Part shown: positions 43,943-52,824 of the stretch, piece after piece | How positions within the stretch are numbered: the first letter of the stretch is position 1 | Layout: every line of letters begins with the position of its first letter | Assembly: GCF_003002895.1 (NCBI RefSeq) | Contig: NZ_PVTI01000016.1 | Location: 22,315-86,314 of the forward strand | Direction of reading: 5' to 3' | Source: Knoellia remsis | GTDB taxonomy: Bacteria > Actinomycetota > Actinomycetes > Actinomycetales > Dermatophilaceae | DNA: 64,000 nucleotides | The notes under the pieces: model-generated | Told to the model about the DNA's origin: nothing | The model's database searches: none | Seen by the model: only the letters and a program-made list of their open reading frames with translations | Program-made: the position numbers and the translations under genes

Positions 43943-45052
43943 ATGGCCCGCTGGGTGCTGCACGTCGACCTCGACCAGTTCATCGCGGCCGTCGAGGTCC
44001 TCCGCCGGCCCGAGCTCGCGGGCCGGCCGGTGATCGTCGGCGGCCGCGGCGACCCGAGCGAGCGAGCGGTCGTCTCGACCGCGTCCTACGAGGCACGCGC
44101 CTTCGGCGTGCATTCCGGTATGCCGTTGCGCCTTGCCGCGCGGAAGGCGCCGGAGGCGACGTTCCTGCCTGTCGACGCACCGGCATACGAGACCGCCTCG
44201 GCGGAGGTCATGGCGACGGTGCGGGCGCAGCCGGCGGCCGTGGTCCAGGTGCTCGGCTGGGACGAGGCGTTCGTCGGGATCGAGCTCGACGGGGACGACG
44301 TCGCGGACGCGGTCGCCTATGCCGACCGGTTGCGCGAGGCGGTGCTCGCCGCGACCCGGCTGCACTGCTCGGTCGGTGTCGGCGACACGACGGTGCGGGC
44401 GAAGATCGCCACCGACTTCGGCAAGCCGCGCGGGACGTTCGTCCTCACGGCGGACAACTGGTTCGAGGTGATGGGGGAGCGGCCGACGACGGCGCTGTGG
44501 GGTGTCGGCAAGCGGATCGCAGCGCGGCTGGCGGGACGGGGCTACGAGACGGTCGCGCAGCTGGCGGAGGCGGACGAGGCGGCCCTCGTCGAGGAGTTCG
44601 GGCCGCGGATGGGGCCGCACTACCGGCGCCTCGGGCAGGGACTGGGCGCGACCGTCATCGACGACACCCCGTGGGTGGCGCGGGCGCACGGGCGGGAGAC
44701 GACCTACCAGCGCGACCTCACCGAGGCGGTCGAGGTCGAGGCGGCTGTGGCCGCGCTGGCCGATCAAGTGGTCGAGGACATCCGGGCCGAGGGGCGCGCC
44801 TGCGCGCGGGTGCACCTCAAGGTGCGGTTCGCGCCGTTCTTCACGACGACGCGGATCCGGAAGCTGGCCGAGCCGACGTTCGACGCCGCCGTCATCGCGC
44901 AGACGGCGCTCGACCTGCTGCGCGGGCTCGGTGACGATCGGCCGATCCGGCTGCTCGGGGTGCGCGCCGAGATGGTGCCCCCGGAAGGTGGCTACGAGCC
45001 GCCGCGCACGACGGGGCGTGGCGGCCCGGCCGCCACGCCCCCGTCGGACTAG
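43943..45052 (+). CDS. dinB2: Y-family DNA polymerase IV, DinB2-like with a non-aromatic steric gate
   Basis: The 369-residue polymerase has palm motifs HVDLDQFIAAVE (Asp9), STASYEARAFGVHSGMPL, GWDEAFVG (catalytic Asp-Glu) and a helix-hairpin-helix region LWGVGKRIAARLAGRG. Position 14, where most DinB proteins have Phe or Tyr to exclude ribonucleotides, is Ile. M. smegmatis DinB2 has Leu at the same position and incorporates ribonucleotides readily. This protein should share that trait. Start: ATG at 43943, fixed by the family start MARWVLHVDLDQF. No DNA-damage box could be recognised upstream. Confidence 0.9.
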   Translation: MARWVLHVDLDQFIAAVEVLRRPELAGRPVIVGGRGDPSERAVVSTASYEARAFGVHSGMPLRLAARKAPEATFLPVDAPAYETASAEVMATVRAQPAAVVQVLGWDEAFVGIELDGDDVADAVAYADRLREAVLAATRLHCSVGVGDTTVRAKIATDFGKPRGTFVLTADNWFEVMGERPTTALWGVGKRIAARLAGRGYETVAQLAEADEAALVEEFGPRMGPHYRRLGQGLGATVIDDTPWVARAHGRETTYQRDLTEAVEVEAAVAALADQVVEDIRAEGRACARVHLKVRFAPFFTTTRIRKLAEPTFDAAVIAQTALDLLRGLGDDRPIRLLGVRAEMVPPEGGYEPPRTTGRGGPAATPPSD

Positions 45053-45061
45053 CTCAGCTCG

Positions 45062-45358
45062 TCACCAGCTGCCGGCCCGCGGGGCGCCACCGGGCGCCTG
45101 CGGGTCGTTCGGGTTCGTGCCGGGCTGACCGGGCTGGGGGGCCGCCCCGCCGACACCGCGGTTCTTGCCGATGACGGCGTCGCGGGCCTTGCCCGAGGCG
45201 CTGTCGATCTGGCGCGAGTACTTGCCCTTGGTGCGCTTGTTCGCGAAGTCCGCGGCCTTGCCGAGGTACTGGTCGGCCTTCTCCGGGTTCTCCTGGATGT
45301 ATTTCTTCGCTGCCGCGGCGGCACCTGCGAGGGCGCCGAGCTTTCCGAGACGTGCCAT
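45062..45358 (-). CDS. Rv0909-family putative antitoxin
   Basis: The 98-residue protein has a hydrophobic start (MARLGKLGALAGAAAAAKKY) and the segment KADQYLGKAADFANKRTKGKYSRQIDSASGKARDAV, like the Rv0909-type antitoxins of actinobacteria, which resemble CsbD-like small proteins. The proline/glycine-rich tail is disordered. No toxin gene is next to it: dinB2 converges nine bases away. Whether it is an antitoxin at all is unproven. Confidence 0.6.
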   Translation of the reverse strand: MARLGKLGALAGAAAAAKKYIQENPEKADQYLGKAADFANKRTKGKYSRQIDSASGKARDAVIGKNRGVGGAAPQPGQPGTNPNDPQAPGGAPRAGSW

Positions 45359-45531
45359 GACCTGCTCCTTGTCGAATCTGGGGTCGGTCCGGTCCAACGC
45401 TCTCAGCCTGCCCCACGTTCCCGAGGATTGGATGTGAGTCGCCCGACGACGTGGGTGCGGCGCGCGGCTGGTCGACGACCGACCTCCGCCGTCGCCCACC
45501 CGCTTCGCGCGGACGGGCGACGGCGGAGCCG

Positions 45532-47034
45532 TCACGCGAAGAAGCGACGCGTGGCCGGCAACCGCGACAGCACCAGCCGGTCGAGCAGGAGCACGAGCGC
45601 CAACGACACCCCGAGCACCGGCAGGAACACCCCCAGCGCCACGACACCGACGGCGAGCCACGGGCTGCTCGCCAACGGCATACGGCCACGTGGAGCGCCG
45701 AGGGACCCGGTGCCGCGCGGCCGGCGCCGCCACCACATGACCGGGCCGGTGATGCACGCGGCGATCACGGCGAGGCAGAACACGGTCGTGAGGATCATGT
45801 TGACGGTGCCGAAGCGGCGCCCCTCATGCAGCGCGATCCCCTGCGAGACCACCTTCGCCAGCGCGGGGTAGTCGTCGTAGCCATACGTGCTGGCCACGTT
45901 CGCGCCGTACTGGTCGATGTGCACGGTGCGCTCCTTGGCCGGGTCGTTGAAGGCGTAGCCGATGACCGAGAACACCCCGGACTCGTCGCGCGGGAAGGCG
46001 ACCGTCAGCGGCCGCTCCAACCCGGTGCGCGCGGCGACCGTGACCGCGGTGTCGACGTTGGCCACGGACACCTCGCCGCCCTCGGCCCCTTCGGAGCCAG
46101 CAGTGCCCGCGGCGCCGGGGTCGGAGTCGGGCACCGGCGACTTCTCCTGCGCCCAGGGCACGACGTGATGGCTGTGCGGCAGGGACTCGTCGAGCGTCGA
46201 CGTCGGGTTCGACAACGCGCCCTCGTCCTGGGACCAGAACGACTGACCCGTCTTCGTGAGCAGCCCCTGCACCTGGGCTCCCCAGACGCCCGTCCAGGGC
46301 AGGCCCGAGACGATGAGCAGGAGCAGGCCAACCCCGACGAAGGAGCCGATGCCGGCGTGGGTCCAGCGCAGCCGCGCACCGCGAGCACCCTTGTCCCGCT
46401 GGCGTTTTCGCGCCCGGCGCCCCTTGAAGAAGAGGTAGTAGCCGGTGATCGCCATGATGAGCGCCCAGCAGGCGCCGAGCTCCATGATGAGCTCGCCGGT
46501 GCGTCCGGCCATGAGGTCGGCATGGATGCGGATCGCCGTCCCGCTCAGGGTGGTGTCGGGGTTGAGGCCGCCGAGAACCTTGGCCGTGTAGGGGTCGACG
46601 AAGACGTCACGCGTCTCCTCGTCCGCCGTCGTGAGCGTGAAGCGGGTGCTCTCGTCGGCGGCGGAGGGCTCGGTCATCGAGACGATCTGGTCGTCGGGGT
46701 AGGCCTGCGAGACGGAGTAGCGCTGCATCTCGTAGGGCAGCACCGTCTCGCCCGCCGGGGCCTGGACGCGCATGAGCTCGCTGTTGAGTGCCGGCTCGAT
46801 CTGGAACCGGAAGAGGTAGATCAGCCCGGTGATCGCCAGGGTGAGCAGGACGGGGATGACGATGACCGAGGCATAGAAGTGCCATCGCCAGAAGGCCCGG
46901 AACAGGCCGGTATGCCGTCCGCGCGCCACGGCTGGGCGCGCTGCGGTCGGCTCGGGTGTGGGTGGTTCCGGTGCGGTGGGCTCGGGTTCGGGTGGTGCCG
47001 TGGTGGGTCGGCTGGGGTCGTCGATGACGGACAT
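45532..47034 (-). CDS. PepSY-associated transmembrane protein
   Basis: The 500-residue protein has a proline/glutamate-rich start, then LFRAFWRWHFYASVIVIPVLLTLAITGLIYLF, the hallmark first helix of the PepSY_TM (PiuB-like) family, further helices near 190-215, 235-255, 405-430 and 460-490, and two PepSY-like outer domains. Relatives are linked to iron or copper uptake or reduction. It follows a small membrane protein gene on the same strand 123 bases upstream. The octamer motif encodes the GRHT before helix 1. Confidence 0.85.
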   Translation of the reverse strand: MSVIDDPSRPTTAPPEPEPTAPEPPTPEPTAARPAVARGRHTGLFRAFWRWHFYASVIVIPVLLTLAITGLIYLFRFQIEPALNSELMRVQAPAGETVLPYEMQRYSVSQAYPDDQIVSMTEPSAADESTRFTLTTADEETRDVFVDPYTAKVLGGLNPDTTLSGTAIRIHADLMAGRTGELIMELGACWALIMAITGYYLFFKGRRARKRQRDKGARGARLRWTHAGIGSFVGVGLLLLIVSGLPWTGVWGAQVQGLLTKTGQSFWSQDEGALSNPTSTLDESLPHSHHVVPWAQEKSPVPDSDPGAAGTAGSEGAEGGEVSVANVDTAVTVAARTGLERPLTVAFPRDESGVFSVIGYAFNDPAKERTVHIDQYGANVASTYGYDDYPALAKVVSQGIALHEGRRFGTVNMILTTVFCLAVIAACITGPVMWWRRRPRGTGSLGAPRGRMPLASSPWLAVGVVALGVFLPVLGVSLALVLLLDRLVLSRLPATRRFFA

Positions 47035-47157
47035 GGGTGTTCCTCACGTGGACAGGACGGGGAGGCGCGCGGGAGCGCGCCGCTCGACCCGGCGACGGTC
47101 GTCGCCGGGGAGCAGGAAAGGGGGAAGGGGTTGCGCGGGCTGCGCGTGGGTCTGCGT

Positions 47158-47880
47158 TCAGGCAGGGAGCAGGGCGGGCGGTCCGCGGCGCCGCGGCACA
47201 GGAGCAAGCCACACGTCGGCGGCGACGGTGGGGACGCTGCGGACGGTCGCGGCGAGCCGGCGGGTACGGACCGCCTCGGCCACGCTGGTCCCGGTGAGGG
47301 ACAGCGCGCGGAACGCGGCGGCATACGCGCCGAGATCGGTGAGGCAGAGCCTCAGCCAGGAGCGTCCGCGGTGCAGGAGCAGGAGCTCGGTGGAGCCCCT
47401 CTCGGCCGAGGCGAGGGCGTCCGCGATCACGACGGCGGCGACGAGGTGGGCCACGAGCATGCCGGGTGACGGCAGCAAGCCGGACATCCCGGATGATGCC
47501 GCGCCGCTCGTCGTGAGGGAGCCGGCGGACCCGGGCGTCGGTGCCCCGGCCGGGTGGGTTGCGTGCGGGTTGTCGAGGGCGGCCGCGAGCCGGGCGGTCG
47601 GCCGAACCTGTCCGTGGTGGCTCCCGGAGAGGCTGAAGACGACGTGCGCGGCAAGCTGCTGGCCGACGAGCACCGGCGCGGCCTGTGAGAGCCGGAAGGC
47701 GTTGCGCGACAACGGAGTTCCCACTGCCACGAGGGCCAGGGCGAGGAAGAGCATCGACGTTGGCGCGACACCGACGCCGCCCGAGACGAGGTGGGCGATC
47801 GCGGAGAGGGTGACGGCGAGCCAGCTCAGCACGGCAGCACGCAAGACCCCGCTGCCGGGGTCGGGGCTGGCACGTCTCAC
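47158..47880 (-). CDS. Integral membrane protein of unknown function upstream of the PepSY gene
   Basis: The 240-residue protein has four likely membrane segments (AAVLSWLAVTLSAIAHLVSGG, MLFLALALVAVGTPL, LVGQQLAAHVVFSL, MLVAHLVAAVVIADALA) and arginine-rich ends. I do not recognise a family. The gene starts at a GTG (47880) with TAAGAT ten bases upstream, a good -10 box, so the transcript is probably leaderless. Its position before the PepSY protein suggests a shared role in metal handling. Confidence 0.6.
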   Translation of the reverse strand: MRRASPDPGSGVLRAAVLSWLAVTLSAIAHLVSGGVGVAPTSMLFLALALVAVGTPLSRNAFRLSQAAPVLVGQQLAAHVVFSLSGSHHGQVRPTARLAAALDNPHATHPAGAPTPGSAGSLTTSGAASSGMSGLLPSPGMLVAHLVAAVVIADALASAERGSTELLLLHRGRSWLRLCLTDLGAYAAAFRALSLTGTSVAEAVRTRRLAATVRSVPTVAADVWLAPVPRRRGPPALLPA

Positions 47881-47973
47881 GGCGTCGAATCTTACGGAGC
47901 CGAGGCGGCGCGGCGGGAACCGTCCCGCGCTGCGACCGGCCGTGGCACCGATCGGCCCCGTCACCGACCAGCC

Positions 47974-48837
47974 CTACCGGTGGCCCGTCTCGTCGCGGGC
48001 GTCGATCTCGCGGGTGAGGGACTGCATACGGCGATGACGGTCGAGCACCGCGTCGGTGACGACGTTGACGACACCGCGGCCCAGCGAGACCGGGACCCAG
48101 CGACGCGGACAGATCGTGCGCGGCGCGCGGCGTTCGATGCCGTCGACGATCGCGTCCGCGAGTCGCTCCGGTGTCACGGGACGCAGCAGCGGCCCGGGGA
48201 AGGCCAGCCGCAGCTGCTGGCCCGCCGTCGGGTCGTCGAAGGAGGCGTCGATGATCGGTGTCTGCACCCACCCCGGGTAGACGACGCCGGCCGTCGCGCC
48301 CGTGCCCGCGAGCTCGGCGCGCAACGAGCGGCCGAGCGACTCGACGGCCGCCTTCGACGCGGCATACGGCGCGTTGACCATGCCGTTGACGAACGCGTAG
48401 ATCGACGCGGTGATGACGACGTGCCCGCCCGCCTCGACGACCGCCGGCAGGGCGGCCCGCACCGTCCGCCACACGCCGAGCAGGTCGATCTCGACGATCC
48501 GCTCGAACTCCTCGATGGACGTGCCCGCGACGGTCGCGGGTCGGCGGGCGGCGATCCCGGCGTTGGCGTGGACGACGTCGAGGCTGCCGAAGCGCTCGCG
48601 CGTCGCCGCGACGGCGGCCTCGAGCGCAGCAAGGTCGGTGACGTCGGCGTCGAGCGCGATGGCCCGGTCGCCGAGCGCGGCCGCGAGGGTGTGGTGGTCG
48701 CCGCCGGGCAGGTCGACCAGGGCCACCTGCGCGCCGCGGGACACGAGGGCGCTGGCGGTCGCTGCTCCGATCCCGCTCCCGGCGCCGGTGATGAGGGCCG
48801 TGCGACCGGGCAGGTCGAGACGGGTGCGACGGAGCAT
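47974..48837 (-). CDS. Short-chain dehydrogenase/reductase
   Basis: The 287-residue enzyme has the classical SDR marks: TALITGAGSGIGAATASAL for nucleotide binding, an Asp in ALVDLPGGD that favours NAD, DVVHANAG, ITASIYAFVNGMVNAPYAASKAAVE (Ser, Tyr and Lys of the active site) and VYPGWVQTPI. The substrate is unknown. ATG at 48837. No operon partner is evident. Confidence 0.9.
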   Translation of the reverse strand: MLRRTRLDLPGRTALITGAGSGIGAATASALVSRGAQVALVDLPGGDHHTLAAALGDRAIALDADVTDLAALEAAVAATRERFGSLDVVHANAGIAARRPATVAGTSIEEFERIVEIDLLGVWRTVRAALPAVVEAGGHVVITASIYAFVNGMVNAPYAASKAAVESLGRSLRAELAGTGATAGVVYPGWVQTPIIDASFDDPTAGQQLRLAFPGPLLRPVTPERLADAIVDGIERRAPRTICPRRWVPVSLGRGVVNVVTDAVLDRHRRMQSLTREIDARDETGHR

Positions 48838-49055
48838 CGGTGGGCCTGCTTTCGACGGGTGCGTGCGCGGTGAGGGACCGCTCACCGCAGGCTACGAGCG
48901 TTCGGTATGCCGCGTGAAGGCTTCGCCGGTGCGGCTTCGCTCACGGTGGGGCACCTCGCGTCGCCGGGCGCGCAGCGCCGTGACGGTGCTGTGGCCGGCC
49001 GTCGACAGCAGGGCAGCGACCTCGTACGGCTGAGAAGGTGGTGTTGACTGACAGC

Positions 49056-49310
49056 ATGGTGCAGCGCATCGAGGTCCTTCTCTCCGACGCGGAGCGGTTG
49101 CTTCTCGATACGGAGGCGGCCCGCACGGGTCGGTCCATGTCCGCCCTCGTGGGCGATGCGATCACGAGAACCTACGCCACGGATCGGGGCATGGACGCCG
49201 ACCTCGCTGCGATCGACGTGGCTTTCGGCGCTTGGGGTGATGTGGACATCGAGGGGCGCGAATGGGTCGAGCGACTGCGGTCGGGTTCGCGACTGGGCCA
49301 CAGCACGTGA
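49056..49310 (+). CDS. Ribbon-helix-helix type antitoxin, toxin lost
   Basis: The 84-residue protein (from the ATG at 49056; GTG starts at 49038 and 49041 are possible and lie closer to the GAGAAGG site) reads MVQRIEVLLSDAERLLLDTEAARTGRSMSALVGDAI, a ribbon-helix-helix antitoxin pattern, and ends in an acidic toxin-binding tail. Its stop overlaps a GTG that opens only the last 26 codons of a PIN toxin, so this antitoxin appears to be orphaned by a deletion. Confidence 0.72.
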   Translation: MVQRIEVLLSDAERLLLDTEAARTGRSMSALVGDAITRTYATDRGMDADLAAIDVAFGAWGDVDIEGREWVERLRSGSRLGHST

Positions 49311-49387
49311 CGGTCCTCGGGGCGAGGCTGCTGACGAAGAACGTGCGCCACTTCCCGATGTTCCCAGGTCTGCGCGCGCCCTACTGA
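49307..49387 (+). pseudogene. Remnant of a VapC PIN toxin (carboxy-terminal 26 codons)
   Basis: The frame reads VTVLGARLLTKNVRHFPMFP and ends GLRAPY before TGA. This is the typical end of a VapC PIN domain (pattern TxNxxHFxMxxGLxxPY). The first hundred or so residues, including the catalytic acids, are missing. The GTGA overlap with the antitoxin stop is kept, though the GTG may be accidental. Confidence 0.82.
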
Positions 49388-49549
49388 ACTCCCGCGCCAG
49401 CGCGCCAACCCCACGACCGTGAGCCCCACCCGTGACGGCGACATCGCTGGGACGCGAGGTTTGCCGAAGACGCGAGCGGACGGCATACGGATCGGTATGC
49501 TCGGCCGGGACGCCTGCTGGAGGTCGGGCGACGAGCGCGAGGGGGTGCG

Positions 49550-50911
49550 ATGGCAGGGGCGAGCAACCCGACCAACCCGATGAGCCAGCCGATGCGGGTG
49601 CGGGACATCCCGGCGGTGCTCGTGTCGGCCGCGCGCATCCTCGGCCGCTACTGGGCGCCGTTCGTCGTCATCGCGTGCCTCGGGCTGACCGTGCGCAACG
49701 GGGCGCTCTGGCTCGCCGTCATCGTCAGCGACCACAACGCGTTCGTCGCCCAGCTGATCCTCGTCCTCGCGCCGCTCGGCTTCCTCGGCGCGATGATCGC
49801 GATGCTCTACCTCACGCGCGGCTCGCTGCCCAACGTGCGCGCGCTCGCCCGCGAGCCGGGTCGCGAGGCCGTGACCGAGGGGCGCGAGCTGCGGCTCGTC
49901 GACGTCGCGGTCAGCGTGCTCGTGCCGTTCCTCGCCGTGTACGTCTCCTACGGCCTGCTCAAGGAGGACCTCTATCGGTTCACCAATGAGGCGGCCTTCG
50001 ACGAGTTCAACCAGTTCGACCTCGCGAACCCGCCGGACGTCGACTTCGGCAGTCGGCTCGCGATCTGGGACGCGCAGACAATCCTCGTCATCGTCGCCAT
50101 CGCCTGGGTCCTGCGGTTCGCCCTCGGCAAGCTCGAGTCGACGACGAAGTTCCTCGCGCTCGCGTTCGTCGGTGCCCTCGTCGAGGTCTACTACACCTCG
50201 CAGGTCGCGCAGAAGGTCACCGAGATCCAGGGCGCCGCCGTGAGCTGGGTGCAGAGCCGCCGCGCGTCCGAGACCGTCGTCGAGACGTATGACCGCGTGG
50301 TCACCTCGCTTGGTCCGTTCGCCAACCCGGTCGACACCGTGACGACGTGGCTCTTCGGGCTGCTCGGCGCGATCGACGCCGTCGTCATCGTGCCGTTGGC
50401 GTGGCTCACCGTCGGGGCCGTCGTCCTTGGGCACAAGCTCGCGCCACCGGAGCCGGAGGAGCGTGAGGACGGCGCCGGGGGCCTGGCGGGCGACGTGGCA
50501 CGGCGCGTGAACCGCATTCCCGAGCCGGTGCGCCGCATCGGTGGCGGCCTCGTCGCCGACATCCGTGAGCGCTGGTCGGCGTTCTGGAACGGCTTGCGCC
50601 TCATGGCGACCGCAGGGCTGGTCCCGATGCCGACCTTCTCGCTGGCGTTCCTCATCGTGCTGCGCCTGCCGTGGCTGTTCGGTCAGCTTGTCCGGTGGGT
50701 CGTCGGGCCGGTCCCGACGAACACGTGGCTCGCGTTCTCCCCGATGGAGAATGCGGTCGGGCTGGCGTTGACGATGATCCTCGCGGCCGCCCTGCTCGCG
50801 GCTGCGATCGACTGGCTGCTCGGCCCGCAGCTGCGTCCCGGCGACGAGCCGGCGCCGGGACCGGCGTCGCAGTCTGCCGCGGCCCACGGTGCGGTCAGTC
50901 CGGCGTCCTGA
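49550..50911 (+). CDS. Large membrane protein of unknown function
   Basis: The 453-residue protein has about six to eight predicted helices, for example YWAPFVVIACLGLTVRNGALWLAVIV, LVLAPLGFLGAMIAMLYL, LVPFLAVYVSYGLL, ILVIVAIAWVLRFAL, LFGLLGAIDAVVIVPLAWLT and ALTMILAAALLAAAIDWLL, with a charged cytoplasmic loop near residues 300-340. I do not recognise a family. The ATG at 49550 follows GAGGGGG. It converges on and overlaps by 17 bases a three-gene operon of exported proteins, so the two may be functionally linked. Confidence 0.75.
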   Translation: MAGASNPTNPMSQPMRVRDIPAVLVSAARILGRYWAPFVVIACLGLTVRNGALWLAVIVSDHNAFVAQLILVLAPLGFLGAMIAMLYLTRGSLPNVRALAREPGREAVTEGRELRLVDVAVSVLVPFLAVYVSYGLLKEDLYRFTNEAAFDEFNQFDLANPPDVDFGSRLAIWDAQTILVIVAIAWVLRFALGKLESTTKFLALAFVGALVEVYYTSQVAQKVTEIQGAAVSWVQSRRASETVVETYDRVVTSLGPFANPVDTVTTWLFGLLGAIDAVVIVPLAWLTVGAVVLGHKLAPPEPEEREDGAGGLAGDVARRVNRIPEPVRRIGGGLVADIRERWSAFWNGLRLMATAGLVPMPTFSLAFLIVLRLPWLFGQLVRWVVGPVPTNTWLAFSPMENAVGLALTMILAAALLAAAIDWLLGPQLRPGDEPAPGPASQSAAAHGAVSPAS

Positions 50912-51572
50912 GCGCGAGGTAGTCGGGGCTGCCGTAGCTCACCCTGACCTCGACGATCCGGGCGTCCTCGGGCGTCGCCACCCAGGGCGTCGCCGTCCAG
51001 ATCTCGGGGCGAGGTGACGTGTCGGGCGGAAGCACGCCGCGACGCTCTCCCTCGAGGAGAGGAGCCGACGGTCCCGGCGACTCCTCGGGCACGCACGGGT
51101 TGCGCGACCCGACATAGGTGCCCGGTGTGCCCGTCTCGAACCGTCGCCCGGTGGCGTCGACGAGCTCGACGACGCAGCCGCTCATGACCTGGTCGGGCGC
51201 GGCGCGGAACTCGAGCCTCACCTGTCGGGCGGTGGTCCCGTCGGGGAGGACGACGTCGTCGATGCTGCGGCCCGTGATGTCGCGTGCGGTGTCACCCCAG
51301 CCGGCGAACCGCACCGCGAACGTGCGCTGCGTCGCCCCTACCGCGTCCTCGTACTCCCAGGTCACCTCGGCCCAGTCGCCCGGCTCCGCGACAGCGGTCT
51401 GGCGGTGCAGGTCGTTCTGGAACCAGAAGGTGTCGACGCGGTAGGCCGAGGCGCCGAGCATGAGCGCGACGGCGACGGGCACGCCCGCGATCCACCACCG
51501 GCTCGGCCGGCGTGCGGGCTCGCCGCCGGGTGCCGCTGTGGTCGGCGACGGCGGGACGACCTCGTCGCTCAT
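50895..51572 (-). CDS. Membrane-anchored exported protein, third gene of an unknown operon
   Basis: The 225-residue protein has a proline-rich cytoplasmic start, one helix (WWIAGVPVAVALMLGASAY) and an outer domain of about 180 residues with two cysteines (MSGCVVELVD, RNPCVPEE) that could pair. Family not recognised. Its ATG at 51572 overlaps the stop of the gene upstream (ATGA). The three genes of this operon have similar plans and may form one surface complex. Confidence 0.7.
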   Translation of the reverse strand: MSDEVVPPSPTTAAPGGEPARRPSRWWIAGVPVAVALMLGASAYRVDTFWFQNDLHRQTAVAEPGDWAEVTWEYEDAVGATQRTFAVRFAGWGDTARDITGRSIDDVVLPDGTTARQVRLEFRAAPDQVMSGCVVELVDATGRRFETGTPGTYVGSRNPCVPEESPGPSAPLLEGERRGVLPPDTSPRPEIWTATPWVATPEDARIVEVRVSYGSPDYLALRTPD

Positions 51573-52162
51573 CGCGCGTCCTCCTGCTCGGTGCCGACAA
51601 TCGCGGGGGCGACGTTGACCGCCTCGGTCTGCTCCCACAGGGCGTCGGGGTCCTCGAGGCCGAGGTGGATGTCTGCGACGGAGTCACGCCGATACCCGTC
51701 GCCGTTGTCCCCGAAAGCACCGCGGGAGAACAGGATTCGCGCCCCATCGAGCGCCGACCGCTCGATGTCGAAGCAGAACGACCCGGTCCACGGTATGCCG
51801 GTGGGCAGCCTGGGGTTCTCGGTGCAGTCCGCGCCCCGCACCGACGCGAGGTGGTGGGTGCCGGACGCGTCGACGAGCGTGGCCCCGTAGAGCACGGTCG
51901 GCTGGCGCAGGGCCGTGATGCGCGTGTCGACGACCACCCAGCGCCCTCCGGCCTTCGTGGCCGGGTTGCCCATGATCGTCGGCGTCACCGCGACCTTCGT
52001 CACCTCGACCTCGGCGAACGACGCGTCGACCGGTTCGCCCACGCGACCCTCGACGGTGAAGGGGGTGTCGACCGCCGCCCCCGTCGGGACGAGGTCGGTG
52101 ATGGCCCGGCCGAGCGCCATGGCGGCGATGACGAAGGCCGCCAGCGCGGCTGCCCGCCTCAC
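51569..52162 (-). CDS. Exported protein of unknown function, second gene of the operon
   Basis: The 197-residue protein starts at a GTG (52162) that overlaps the stop of the gene before it (GTGA). It has a signal or anchor (RRAAALAAFVIAAMALGRAI) and a beta-rich outer domain with VVVDTRITALRQPTVLYGATLVDASG and two cysteines (GADCTEN, GSFCFDI). The layout resembles DUF4352-like, Ig-fold extracellular domains. Function unknown. Confidence 0.68.
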   Translation of the reverse strand: MRRAAALAAFVIAAMALGRAITDLVPTGAAVDTPFTVEGRVGEPVDASFAEVEVTKVAVTPTIMGNPATKAGGRWVVVDTRITALRQPTVLYGATLVDASGTHHLASVRGADCTENPRLPTGIPWTGSFCFDIERSALDGARILFSRGAFGDNGDGYRRDSVADIHLGLEDPDALWEQTEAVNVAPAIVGTEQEDAR

Positions 52163-52800
52163 GATCGCCTCTTCAGGGCGAGGGCGCCCTCGTAGGGCGT
52201 GCCGCCGCGGTCGCGCCACGTGTCGTTGTCGAGGGTGAGCGGGTCCTCCGCGACGAACTCGAGCCGGTTCGCCCGCACCGTGACGGTGTCGCCGTCCCAC
52301 GGTCCCTCGGTGACGAAGGTGAGGGCGAGGCGGTACTCGACGCCGGGGTTGACCACGCTGACCCGCGTGGCGTCCGCGACCACGACGGCGGTCGGGTCGT
52401 CCGATGCGCCGTCCTTGTTGTCGTCGGTGACGGTACCGCCGCCGCTGATGCTGAGCTGGTCGAGGAGCAGGACGGCGTAGTCGGGCCGGTCACTCGTGTT
52501 CTTCACCGTGGCGTCGAGGACGATGACCCGCTGGTCGGGGCCGGGACGCACGGCCGGTTCGAGGTCGGGCAGCTCGACGACCTGGTCGATGGTGACGCGG
52601 TAGGGGCCGATCTCGATCGGCTCGCCGAGGCGGATGGGGTCGGGCGCCGGCTCCGGCACGCGGGACAGGCCGCCGAACGGCGCGGTCGCGAGCAAAGCGG
52701 CTGCCACTCCGCCGCCGACCTTCTGGCTCGTCGGGCGACCTGTGACGAAGTCGCGGGCACGCCCGATGACCCCGCGGGCCGTGGTGCTCGACTCCCCCAT
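52159..52800 (-). CDS. Exported DUF4352-like protein, first gene of the operon
   Basis: The 213-residue protein has a short cytoplasmic start, one helix (VGGGVAAALLATAPFGGLS) and a beta-rich outer domain with VIVLDATVKNTSDRPDYAVLLLDQL, which resembles DUF4352-type domains. An acidic loop (DDNKDGASDD) could bind a cation. It starts at the ATG at 52800 and is divergent from the TfoX-domain gene. Confidence 0.68.
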   Translation of the reverse strand: MGESSTTARGVIGRARDFVTGRPTSQKVGGGVAAALLATAPFGGLSRVPEPAPDPIRLGEPIEIGPYRVTIDQVVELPDLEPAVRPGPDQRVIVLDATVKNTSDRPDYAVLLLDQLSISGGGTVTDDNKDGASDDPTAVVVADATRVSVVNPGVEYRLALTFVTEGPWDGDTVTVRANRLEFVAEDPLTLDNDTWRDRGGTPYEGALALKRRS

Positions 52801-52824
52801 GGTCCGGATTCTAGGGAGTTTCGT

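Noticed and set aside
45062..45358. Toxin partner for the Rv0909-like antitoxin
   Set aside because: The adjacent genes are a polymerase and a PepSY protein; no small toxin frame with a ribosome site is present between them.
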